This document shows positions 1-7,449 of a DNA stretch of 64,000 nucleotides, piece by piece. The notes under the pieces are model-generated. The model was not told where the DNA came from. It searched no databases and saw only the letters and a list, made by a program, of their open reading frames with translations. Both the position numbers and the translations under genes were made by a program. Each line of letters opens with the position of its first letter. Positions within the stretch are counted from its first letter, which is position 1. Source of the stretch: Gallionella sp. (GTDB lineage: Bacteria; Pseudomonadota; Gammaproteobacteria; Burkholderiales; Gallionellaceae). The stretch spans positions 1 through 64,000 of the forward strand of contig JAQTZW010000007.1 in assembly GCA_028687575.1 (NCBI GenBank). The letters run 5' to 3'.

Positions 1-105
1 ACGGTTTTTTAACCAAAGGCGATTCCAGATAGGATTTGAAATCGTCGGAATGCAAAAACGTGCTGAAAGCCACGTCAATAAAGGGCTACAGCGAAATGAA
101 CTTAA

Positions 106-549
106 AATCTACCGGACAGTAGTGATACAGAAAGTAAAAAGGATGCGTTTGAGAGGATTGTCCAACTATTTGACGAGAATAAAGGCGACATCATGGTACT
201 TGCGCGATTTATGCAGATTATTCCACCATTCCTATGCCGTCGTTTAAATGGTCAAATTATCAATATCCACCACAGTTTCTTACCCTCATTTGTAGGTGCA
301 AAGCCCTATCACCAAGCATATCAACGAGGCGTGAAACTAATCGGTGCAACATGTCATTTCGTAACCGACGAATTGGATGCAGGGCCTATTATCGAGCAAG
401 ACACCATGAGAATAGATCACGGAGACACAATCGAAGATCTGGTGCGTTATGGACGAGATATCGAAAAAAATGTTCTGGCGCGGGGGTTGCGCTATCACGT
501 AGAAGATAGAGTTTTAATATGCGGTAATAAAACAATTGTTTTCAGATAA
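106..549 (+). pseudogene. purU: 5'-truncated formyltetrahydrofolate deformylase (PurU remnant)
   Basis: The reading frame matches the C-terminal half of PurU, which hydrolyses 10-formyl-THF to formate and THF. Homology starts near base 106 (LPDSSDTESKKDAF), continues through the in-frame ATG at 193, and ends with the usual PurU tail (YGRDIEKNVLARGL, GNKTIVFR). The formyltransferase catalytic residues are present: Asn and His in NIHHSFLP, and Asp in DELDAGPII. About half of a normal ~280-residue protein is missing, including the N-terminal ACT domain. The frame has stops at 97-99 and 103-105, and no other frame in bases 1-105 looks like PurU. The product is therefore probably not functional. 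A normal gene split by an assembly error cannot be excluded because the window starts here. Confidence 0.75.
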
Positions 550-618
550 TTACAATAATATTGAATTACCACTCACAAAACTTGTCTGAGAAGTTTGGGA
601 TACGGCAACAGCACATAG

Positions 619-1569
619 ATGGTCGAAAATACGATTCCAACACACCTAGGAAACTATTCTATCGTCGAGCAAATAGGTATTGGGGCAAGTTCCAATGTTT
701 ATCTCGCTATTGAAAGTGGAAGCTATGCGTCGGTTGCCATCAAACAGTTACGAAAAACGACACAATCTGAAACTTATCGTAAATTATTAGCCAACGAATT
801 CGAATTCTCGAGCAAGCTCCGCCACAAGAATATAGTTAGGCCTCTTGGTGCAGACTTCACAGAAGTTACAGGACACTACCTGGTCATGGAATTCATCAGG
901 GGTGTGTCACTAAATCAGCATCAGTACGCAGATTCCTTACTGCCTATTAACAAGGTACTGTCCATCATCGAGCAAATAGCACGCGCACTGGAGTACTGCG
1001 CGTCACAAAGCATAGTGCATAGGGACGTAAAACCAGAAAATATAATTTTGATGTACAACGGCATGACCAAACTGACAGATTTTGGTTGTGCAGTAAGCAC
1101 TGGATCGGGGGGAAATATGGTAGCGGGCAGTCTCGCATACATGTCTCCAGAACAGTTAGAGGGATTACCGCTGGATGAACGAGCTGACATCTATTCAGTT
1201 GGCGCGCTAATGTACAGATTGCTCACTGGTAGAAATATATTCGATGCGGAAGATGAATATGAAGCGCGCACAGCAGTGTTAAATTATCCGGCGATTCCGA
1301 TTCATACACATCGAAAAGAACTTCCAATCGAACTGGTTGAAATTATCCACCGCGCATTGGAAAAAAATGCCAATGACAGATATTCAGACTGGAAAGAATT
1401 TATTACAGAATTTGTCAGGGCTGCAGAGAAAATCAAAAATTCAGAACATGAAATGGATATATATCGCGGATTCAGCGCTTCAACCCAGACGGCAATTTAT
1501 GAACACCTGTCAGCATCACGGCAATTTTCCCGTAGCGTTCTATCGCGGAGTGTAATGCCACGCGAATAA
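619..1569 (+). CDS. Eukaryotic-like serine/threonine protein kinase
   Basis: This 316-residue protein is a Hanks-type kinase domain with a short tail. Visible motifs are the glycine loop GIGASSNVYLA (20-30), the ATP lysine in VAIK (Lys42), a candidate helix-C Glu60, the catalytic loop HRDVKPEN (134-141), DFG (154-156) and SPEQLEG in the APE position. I see no membrane segment and no PASTA or other sensor domain, so it is probably cytosolic and takes its signal from a partner. The last ~60 residues are polar and unassigned. No phosphatase or FHA gene lies next to it. The gene is more AT-rich than the core genes around it, and with the purU fragment just upstream this suggests acquired DNA. Substrate unknown. 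Confidence 0.88.
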   Translation: MVENTIPTHLGNYSIVEQIGIGASSNVYLAIESGSYASVAIKQLRKTTQSETYRKLLANEFEFSSKLRHKNIVRPLGADFTEVTGHYLVMEFIRGVSLNQHQYADSLLPINKVLSIIEQIARALEYCASQSIVHRDVKPENIILMYNGMTKLTDFGCAVSTGSGGNMVAGSLAYMSPEQLEGLPLDERADIYSVGALMYRLLTGRNIFDAEDEYEARTAVLNYPAIPIHTHRKELPIELVEIIHRALEKNANDRYSDWKEFITEFVRAAEKIKNSEHEMDIYRGFSASTQTAIYEHLSASRQFSRSVLSRSVMPRE

Positions 1570-1603
1570 TAAAGGTTATTAACAGTGTGCTAACCTTCAA
1601 TAT

Positions 1604-1885
1604 TCAACGCAATGTTTTGACGTACTTTTTCTCGGATGGAGGGGCGATTTCTGATACCGCTATGGCTTTTGTTGTATTTGCCAGTAAGGGGTGAATCTCC
1701 TCAATACGTTCTGCCAATTCGAGAAGTTCTGGGTGATTCGTGCCGCGAGCGATATTGATCACTTCAAGAGCATAAACGACATCTAGGGATAACCATTCGA
1801 CATCAATCATGCGGTCCTTTTCACGTCTAAGCAAAACATATACTCGTCCTGCCAATGCGAATAGACGTTCCATTTCCCCAGCCAT
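1604..1885 (-). CDS. Small hypothetical protein
   Basis: The gene encodes 93 residues and starts at an ATG preceded by AAGGAG at good spacing, so it is probably translated. The protein is predicted to be mainly helical, with no signal peptide or membrane segment and no cysteines. I do not recognise the family. It converges on the kinase gene at 619-1569 and lies just downstream of the amtB terminator, so it has its own promoter or relies on read-through. No function is proposed. Confidence 0.55.
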   Translation of the reverse strand: MAGEMERLFALAGRVYVLLRREKDRMIDVEWLSLDVVYALEVINIARGTNHPELLELAERIEEIHPLLANTTKAIAVSEIAPPSEKKYVKTLR

Positions 1886-1910
1886 TTGATAACTCCTTAA
1901 TTGTAATTGT

Positions 1911-1962
1911 AAAAAAAAGGCACCTGTTACAGTGCCCTTGAAGCGGAGCTTGGGAAGCTCCG
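1911..1962 (-). terminator. Tandem hairpins ending the amtB transcript
   Basis: Reading the minus strand downstream of amtB there are two hairpins. The first pairs CGGAGCTT with AAGCTCCG (1944-1951 with 1955-1962, three-base loop). The second pairs GGCAC with GTGCC (1919-1923 with 1932-1936) and is followed by a run of eight T on the minus strand (1911-1918). The second has the form of a rho-independent terminator. The gene at 1604-1885 lies beyond it. Confidence 0.8.
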
Positions 1963-1972
1963 GGAGAAGAGA

Positions 1973-3466
1973 TTAAATATTGTATGCACGTTCACCGTGT
2001 GAAATGGTATCCAAACCTTCACGCTCTTCTTCGGTAGTAACACGCAGACCGATGGTCATATCAATCAATTTGTAGCAGATAAAGGCCACTAAACCAGACC
2101 AGACTACGGTAGTCAGAACGGCTTGAGCTTGTATCCACAACTGCCCCATCATGTCGGTATTGACTATGGCATTGTTGACGTAATCAACGATACCTGTACC
2201 ACCCAAGCTGAAGTTGTTGAACACACCTGTCAACAAAGCACCCAAAATACCGCCGATACCATGGATACCGAAGACATCGAGAGCATCATCAGCTCCGAGC
2301 AGCTTCTTGAGTCCTGTTACACCCCAGAAGCACACCACACCAGCCAGCGCACCGATCACCAGTCCCCCGCCTACACCAACCCAACCGCAAGCCGGTGTGA
2401 TGGCAACCAGGCCTGCAACAGCACCGGATGCGGCACCCAACAGGCTTGGCTTGCCTTTAAGCAGCCATTCAGCACCCAACCAGGTTACAACGGCAGCAGC
2501 GGTGGCCATCAATGTGTTGGCAAAAGCCAGAGTTGCAGTGCCACCCGCTTCCAAAGCAGAGCCAGCGTTGAAGCCGAACCAGCCTACCCATAGCAACGAA
2601 GCGCCGATCATGGTCATAACCAGGTTGTGAGGCGCCATAGATTCTTTGCCGTAACCAACACGTTTTCCCACCATGAAAGCACCGACCAAACCGGCAATCG
2701 CAGCATTGATGTGTACTACGGTACCGCCAGCAAAGTCCAGCGCACCCTTTTGGAACAACCAGCCAGCTGTTGCATTGGCAGCGTCAGCTGCAGCTTGGGA
2801 GGTATACGCATCAGGACCCGCCCAGAACCACACCATGTGCGCAATCGGGAGATAGGCAAAGGTAAACCACAGTGCAGAGAACAGCATCACTGCAGAAAAC
2901 TTCATCCGTTCAGCGAAAGCACCGACTATCAAGGCTACAGTGATGGCAGCGAAGGTAGCTTGAAAGGCAACAAAGGTGAACTCAGGGATGACCACACCCT
3001 TACTGAAAGTGGCCGCATTGGCAACACTGCCGGTCAATGGATCAAAAATCCCTTTGAGGAACATGCGATCCAAGCCGCCGATGAAGGCATTACCCTCTGT
3101 GAATGCTAGTGAGTAGCCATAAATAGCCCAAAGAACGGTAATCATGGCGAAGATACTGAAAACCTGCATCAGTATGGATAGCATGTTCTTACTGCGCACC
3201 AGACCACCATAGAACAGCGCCAGGCCAGGGATAGACATCATAATCACCAGCAAGGTACATAACATCATCCAAGAAGTATCACCCTTATCAGGCACGGGAG
3301 CAGCAGCAACAGCAACAGCTTGCTCAATTGGAGTAGCAACTACTGCGGCAGATTCAGCAACAGCAGATGCGGCCGGCGTCATCGAAGCAACTTCTTCCGC
3401 AAATGTCGGGACAGATAACAGGCAAAGCCCAAGGCATAGCGCCATTAGCGCCAAAAACTTATTCAT
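1973..3466 (-). CDS. amtB: Ammonium transporter AmtB
   Basis: This is a 497-residue inner-membrane ammonium channel of the Amt/Rh family. It begins with a cleavable signal peptide (hydrophobic residues 3-20, then TFAEE) and an Ala/Pro-rich linker. About eleven membrane segments follow, starting with the family hallmark IPGLALFYGGLVRSKN. The FGIHGIGG segment carries one of the pore histidines. It is the last gene of the operon porin-glnK-amtB, 20 bases after glnK, and ends in a rho-independent terminator. GlnK normally plugs this channel when nitrogen is plentiful. Expression should follow the sigma-54 promoter at 4685-4700. Confidence 0.96.
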   Translation of the reverse strand: MNKFLALMALCLGLCLLSVPTFAEEVASMTPAASAVAESAAVVATPIEQAVAVAAAPVPDKGDTSWMMLCTLLVIMMSIPGLALFYGGLVRSKNMLSILMQVFSIFAMITVLWAIYGYSLAFTEGNAFIGGLDRMFLKGIFDPLTGSVANAATFSKGVVIPEFTFVAFQATFAAITVALIVGAFAERMKFSAVMLFSALWFTFAYLPIAHMVWFWAGPDAYTSQAAADAANATAGWLFQKGALDFAGGTVVHINAAIAGLVGAFMVGKRVGYGKESMAPHNLVMTMIGASLLWVGWFGFNAGSALEAGGTATLAFANTLMATAAAVVTWLGAEWLLKGKPSLLGAASGAVAGLVAITPACGWVGVGGGLVIGALAGVVCFWGVTGLKKLLGADDALDVFGIHGIGGILGALLTGVFNNFSLGGTGIVDYVNNAIVNTDMMGQLWIQAQAVLTTVVWSGLVAFICYKLIDMTIGLRVTTEEEREGLDTISHGERAYNI

Positions 3467-3486
3467 GATTTTCTCCTGAAGTATGA

Positions 3487-3861
<375 letters not shown>

Positions 3862-3866
3862 TCAAA

Positions 3867-4628
3867 TTAGAACGAATGAGTCAAGGAAAGGGCTGCAGTA
3901 CCTTTGCCCCAGTTTCCGCCGATTGGATAGGTCCAGGCAGGGCCGGCATTGGTGCTGGAGTACGACAGAGTCAATACGTAGCCACTGATGTCCTTACTTA
4001 CACCCAACTTGTAATCTGTGTAAGTCAGCAGTGAAGCTGCCGCTGGCTTGAAAGTTTGTTTGCCCACGTGCGCGGCAACAGTGAAGCCACTTTCACCAAC
4101 AGGAACACTCGCATTCAGTTCCAGATAGTTCGTACCCTTGGCGGCTGGCACGGTCAGGAATTGTCCCAGGCCATATGAATACTTGGCAGTAAACCATTTG
4201 TAGCCGAGTGCACCGTAGATTTCATCGGTGTCGGCCTTGGCGAAGCCAGGTGCAGCAGTGTATTTGCCAAGATAGTTGTAACGGATGATGCCGACGTCAT
4301 AACTGAAGTCTTCGGCAAAACCATTCCTGAAACCCAGATAGGTATCAAGTTCCATGGTGGAGTTGCCAGTGCCGGCGGCAATTGCACCACTGTCCGCAAT
4401 CCAGCTCACGTTAGAACCCCAAACACCGGCATAGAAGCCGCTGCTATGAGCATAATCCACACCACCTTGTATCGCAGCGTTATGTGAGGTTTGTGCGATA
4501 CCCCGGAAGATGTAATCAGTTGTAAAGCCGACGTTAGCAGTGAATGGCGAAGCTTCCTCGGCCAGCGCGACAGACGGGGCAGCCAAAGCAGCCAGGATCA
4601 AAGAGGTCAATAATTTATTGCGTGACAT
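3867..4628 (-). CDS. TorF-like putative porin (TIGR02001 / Gcw_chp family)
   Basis: This 253-residue outer-membrane protein has a signal peptide (MSRNKLLTSLILAALAAPSVALA) followed by alternating amphipathic beta strands. The family-typical opening FTTDYIFRGIAQT is present, and the protein ends in Phe as many outer-membrane barrels do. I chose the ATG at 4628, preceded by AAAGGA. An upstream in-frame start at 4703 would lie across the sigma-54 promoter and place extra residues before the signal peptide. In betaproteobacteria this family is often encoded just before glnK-amtB, and a role in outer-membrane passage of ammonium or small nitrogen compounds is inferred only from that linkage. Confidence 0.85.
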   Translation of the reverse strand: MSRNKLLTSLILAALAAPSVALAEEASPFTANVGFTTDYIFRGIAQTSHNAAIQGGVDYAHSSGFYAGVWGSNVSWIADSGAIAAGTGNSTMELDTYLGFRNGFAEDFSYDVGIIRYNYLGKYTAAPGFAKADTDEIYGALGYKWFTAKYSYGLGQFLTVPAAKGTNYLELNASVPVGESGFTVAAHVGKQTFKPAAASLLTYTDYKLGVSKDISGYVLTLSYSSTNAGPAWTYPIGGNWGKGTAALSLTHSF

Positions 4629-4684
4629 GGTAAATCCTTTCATTAAGTTAAAAACGCGATATTGAATTCCCGCGAAAAATATAA

Positions 4685-4700
4685 AGCAAATAGCGTGCCA
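4685..4700 (-). promoter_or_regulatory. Sigma-54 promoter of the porin-glnK-amtB operon
   Basis: The minus strand reads TGGCACGCTATTTGCT, which matches the -24/-12 consensus TGGCACGN4TTGCW at every defined base. The predicted start is about 12 bases past the GC (near 4674), giving a leader of about 46 bases to the porin ATG at 4628. RpoN plus an activator such as NtrC (encoded at 35061-36458) is expected to be required. Confidence 0.88.
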
Positions 4701-4776
4701 CATTTATTTCGTTATAAAAAACAACATATTAAGTAATGATAGTGATTTTATGAAAATAGGGTCGCACCACAAGGAG

Positions 4777-4809
4777 GCACCAATTAATGCATCTGCACCA
4801 GATGTGTGC
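4777..4809 (-). promoter_or_regulatory. Candidate NtrC enhancer sites
   Basis: Two NtrC-like half-palindromes lie 80-110 bases upstream of the sigma-54 element. GCACCAATTAATGC is at 4777-4790 and TGCACCAGATGTGTGC is at 4794-4809. The enteric consensus is TGCACYAN5TGGTGCA. In each site the left half fits well and the right half is imperfect. Their position upstream of a sigma-54 promoter for ammonium uptake supports the call. Confidence 0.55.
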
Positions 4810-4919
4810 CGTCGTCGAAGCTGAAGTTTGATAAACTGTGTTCTAAGAGAGATAACGACCACAAAACGCTGTAGCGGTCTTCATTTCGGGAGTTTCATAC
4901 CAAATTTAAGGAGTACAAC

Positions 4920-5168
4920 ATGTTGAACGCTAAGACTTTCGAAGACTTGTCAGCAAAAATCAGTGCGGCTGTAGAAAACAGTCCGGCAAAGGATATTGAA
5001 AAAAATATGAGGGCTTTGCTGGTGCAAGGCTTATCCAAACTTGATCTGGTGACGCGCGAGGAATTCGATATTCAGTCACAAGTGTTAGCGCGTGCTAGGG
5101 AACAGTTAATCGAGCTGGAGGCGCGCATAAAGGAACTGGAAGCGCAGCAACACACTAAAGTTAAATAA
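4920..5168 (+). CDS. ubiK: Ubiquinone biosynthesis accessory factor UbiK (BMFP family)
   Basis: This 82-residue protein matches the UbiK/YqiC (BMFP) family, which forms a coiled-coil trimer and assists UbiJ in aerobic ubiquinone synthesis at the membrane. The N-terminal half has the family pattern (ILEDLS-like start, NMRALLVQGLSKLDLVTREEFD), and the C-terminal third is a heptad coiled coil rich in Glu, Leu and Arg. AAGGAG precedes the ATG. It lies one base before comM, so the two are probably co-transcribed. Confidence 0.87.
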   Translation: MLNAKTFEDLSAKISAAVENSPAKDIEKNMRALLVQGLSKLDLVTREEFDIQSQVLARAREQLIELEARIKELEAQQHTKVK

Positions 5169-5169
5169 A

Positions 5170-6660
5170 ATGAGCTTGGCTGTACTATACAGCCGTGCGC
5201 TGTCTGGCATGCAGGCTGAATTGGTGACCGTTGAGGTTCACTTGGCCAATGGCCTGCCAAGTTTCACCATCGTCGGTTTACCGGAAACCGAGGTCAAGGA
5301 AAGTCGTGAGCGGGTGCGTGCCGCGTTGCAAAATTGCCAATTTGATTTTCCTGCACGACGCATCACTGTCAATCTGGCGCCAGCTGACCTTCCAAAGGAA
5401 AGTGGGCGTTACGACTTGCCGATAGCGCTTGGTATTTTGGCGGCAACAGGACAGATTCCGGCGGATCAACTTTCAAAATATGAATATGCAGGAGAGCTTG
5501 CGCTGACCGGGGAATTGCGACCGATACGTGGCGCACTTGCGATGACTTACAATGCCGCGAGCAATGGACGAGCTTTTATTTTGCCGGAAGAGAATGCGCC
5601 GGAAGCCGCGTTGGTAGAGGCTGCGACTGTATATCCCGGAAAGTCATTGTTGCAGGTGGCGGCGCATCTGGCGGGACGCGAGCTTATTCAGCCATATGTC
5701 AGTCAGCCGGATACGCTTGGCCACCAATATCCCGACATGAGCGAAGTCAAGGGGCAGGAACAGGCTAAGCGTGCATTGGAAGTAGCGGCTGCGGGTGGTC
5801 ACAGCATCCTGATGATGGGGCCTCCTGGCACGGGGAAGTCCATGCTGGCGGCAAGATTCCCCGGTATTTTGCCGCGCATGACGGAAGCCGAAGCGTTGGA
5901 AAGTGCGGCATTGCAATCACTGGGCGGCAGCTTTGATGTAAAGAACTGGAAGAGCCGCCCATACAGGTCGCCCCACCATACCGCATCAGGTGTGGCACTG
6001 GTCGGCGGAGGGAGCAATCCGCGTCCCGGCGAGATCTCCATGGCGATGCATGGCGTACTTTTTTTGGACGAACTTCCAGAATTCGAGCGCAGTGTGCTGG
6101 AAGTATTGCGAGAGCCGCTTGAATCTGGGCATATCACCATCTCGCGGGCAGCCAGACGTGCAGAATTTCCGGCACAGTTCCAGTTGGTCGCAGCTATGAA
6201 TCCCTGCCCTTGTGGATATTTGGGTCATTACAACGGCAAGTGTCATTGCACACCAGATCAGGTAAACCGATACCGAGGAAAAATATCTGGCCCACTGTTG
6301 GATCGAATAGATATTCAGATTGAGGTGCCTGCGGTATCGCAGCAGGAATTGCTCGGTAAGGCATCGGGAGAAAGCAGCGCTTTGATACAGGCGCGAGCTG
6401 AAACGGCCCGTCAGCGGCAACTCGTGCGTCAAAACAAAACCAACGCGCAACTTTCTGTGACGGAAATAGAGGAGTTCTGTACGCCAGATGCAAAAGGCTT
6501 GGCATTACTGCAACAGGCTATCAGCCGGCTGAATCTTTCGGCGCGCGGTTATCACCGTGTGCTTAAAGTGGCGCGTACCCTTGCAGATATTGATGGAAGT
6601 CTGGATGTGACTTGCGCCCATATTGCCGAGGCAGTGCAATACCGGCGCATGAGTTTTTGA
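5170..6660 (+). CDS. comM: YifB/ComM family Mg-chelatase-like AAA+ ATPase
   Basis: This is a full-length 496-residue ComM. An N-terminal ChlI-like domain (residues 1-~170) is followed by an AAA+ core with Walker A GPPGTGKS and Walker B LFLDELPEF, then a C-terminal Mg-chelatase domain ending YRRMSF. A cysteine cluster (NPCPCGYLGH, KCHC) typical of the family is present. In naturally competent gammaproteobacteria ComM is a hexameric helicase that drives branch migration during transformation. The same window encodes dprA and type IV minor pilins, so a role in DNA uptake is plausible. Starts one base after ubiK. Confidence 0.94.
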   Translation: MSLAVLYSRALSGMQAELVTVEVHLANGLPSFTIVGLPETEVKESRERVRAALQNCQFDFPARRITVNLAPADLPKESGRYDLPIALGILAATGQIPADQLSKYEYAGELALTGELRPIRGALAMTYNAASNGRAFILPEENAPEAALVEAATVYPGKSLLQVAAHLAGRELIQPYVSQPDTLGHQYPDMSEVKGQEQAKRALEVAAAGGHSILMMGPPGTGKSMLAARFPGILPRMTEAEALESAALQSLGGSFDVKNWKSRPYRSPHHTASGVALVGGGSNPRPGEISMAMHGVLFLDELPEFERSVLEVLREPLESGHITISRAARRAEFPAQFQLVAAMNPCPCGYLGHYNGKCHCTPDQVNRYRGKISGPLLDRIDIQIEVPAVSQQELLGKASGESSALIQARAETARQRQLVRQNKTNAQLSVTEIEEFCTPDAKGLALLQQAISRLNLSARGYHRVLKVARTLADIDGSLDVTCAHIAEAVQYRRMSF

Positions 6661-6686
6661 GCAAAGCTGGACTTCAAGTAACCGTT

Positions 6687-7139
6687 TTAACCGAACAGTC
6701 TGCCAAAGAACCCCTTTTTCTTCTCGACAAAATCACCCTGAGAAATGTTTCTTTTGACAGATTCAACATAGTCGGCATCGTCACGTTTAATGTGATTGTA
6801 GAGCCAATTGAACAGCATTTTATGCAATTCCTCTGACACGTCCTCGCCTAAACTAAAGCGGTGTTGAAGGTTTGCCACTTTGTTGACGAATACTTCGTGG
6901 ACCCTTTTGTGTGCTTTAAGGAAGGGGTAATGCGCATCTTCCTGCATGCTTTCTTCAAATGCAAAATGCGACAGCGTGTAGTCAACCAGTTCGTCTATGA
7001 CCTTGCCGATGTCTTCCATCTTGTGGCCACTGGTACGCGCCTCATGCAATTCGTTGATGTACTCAACGATGCGCTGGTGCTGTTTGTCTATCACATCTAT
7101 ACCGGTATTGAGATCCTTGCTCCAGATTAGCTTTGCCAT
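6687..7139 (-). CDS. Bacteriohemerythrin
   Basis: This 150-residue protein is a single-domain O2-binding hemerythrin with a four-helix bundle and a di-iron site. The ligand pattern is visible: His in DKQHQRIVEY, the His/Glu pair of HFAFEES, the two histidines of LKAHKRVHE, and His/Asp in NHIKRDDADY. The C-terminus adds a short Lys- and Phe-rich tail (KKKGFFGRLFG). GGAGAG precedes the start. An FNR-type box and promoter lie upstream (7196-7236), which suggests control by low oxygen. Likely roles are oxygen delivery or buffering for respiration in a microaerophile; this is inference. Confidence 0.93.
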   Translation of the reverse strand: MAKLIWSKDLNTGIDVIDKQHQRIVEYINELHEARTSGHKMEDIGKVIDELVDYTLSHFAFEESMQEDAHYPFLKAHKRVHEVFVNKVANLQHRFSLGEDVSEELHKMLFNWLYNHIKRDDADYVESVKRNISQGDFVEKKKGFFGRLFG

Positions 7140-7449
7140 GACACTCTCCTAACGGTAAATTAATTGCTGTTGCAAGCAGTTTTGTAAGTCGTGCGATGAT
7201 ATACGCATCTTGCCATGCGTTATTGATGTAACTCAAGGAATTATGGGTATTTCAGGCTCCAGGGCAAATAAGCACATGTTAAAATCACAATAATATTTAG
7301 TAGCATAACGAATCGTTGCGCCCTTCTACATCCAGTGTTGAACAATTGAGATTGCCTCCCCGCATAAAGGTGGCAAGCTCATTGCAAAATGGTGTCTTTA
7401 GAAATGGGAAAACGAAACAACGCGAGTTTCAAATTTACAGACTGATACC
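7140..7449. other. Divergent intergenic region, hemerythrin / metH
   Basis: This 310-base gap separates divergent genes. On the hemerythrin side it contains an FNR-type box and a -10 element. It also has a perfect 6-bp inverted repeat, ACGCAT with ATGCGT (7203-7220). On the metH side I see no convincing cobalamin, SAM or SAH riboswitch and no clear -35/-10 pair. Confidence 0.6.
7196..7236 (-). promoter_or_regulatory. FNR/Anr-type box and promoter for bacteriohemerythrin
   Basis: TTGATGTAACTCAA at 7223-7236 matches the FNR consensus TTGATN4ATCAA at nine of ten defined positions. On the minus strand a TATCAT hexamer (7196-7201) would place the transcript start near 7189, so the box centre falls about 41 bases upstream. 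That is the spacing of a class II FNR/CRP promoter. The start codon is at 7139. Confidence 0.6.

Noticed and set aside
4629..4703. Longer N-terminus for the TorF-like porin
   Set aside because: It would cover the sigma-54 promoter and predicted transcript start and precede a good signal peptide; the ATG at 4628 has a ribosome site.
7237..7449. Cobalamin, SAM or SAH riboswitch before metH
   Set aside because: I could not find the conserved B12-box, SAM or SAH core bases in the leader.
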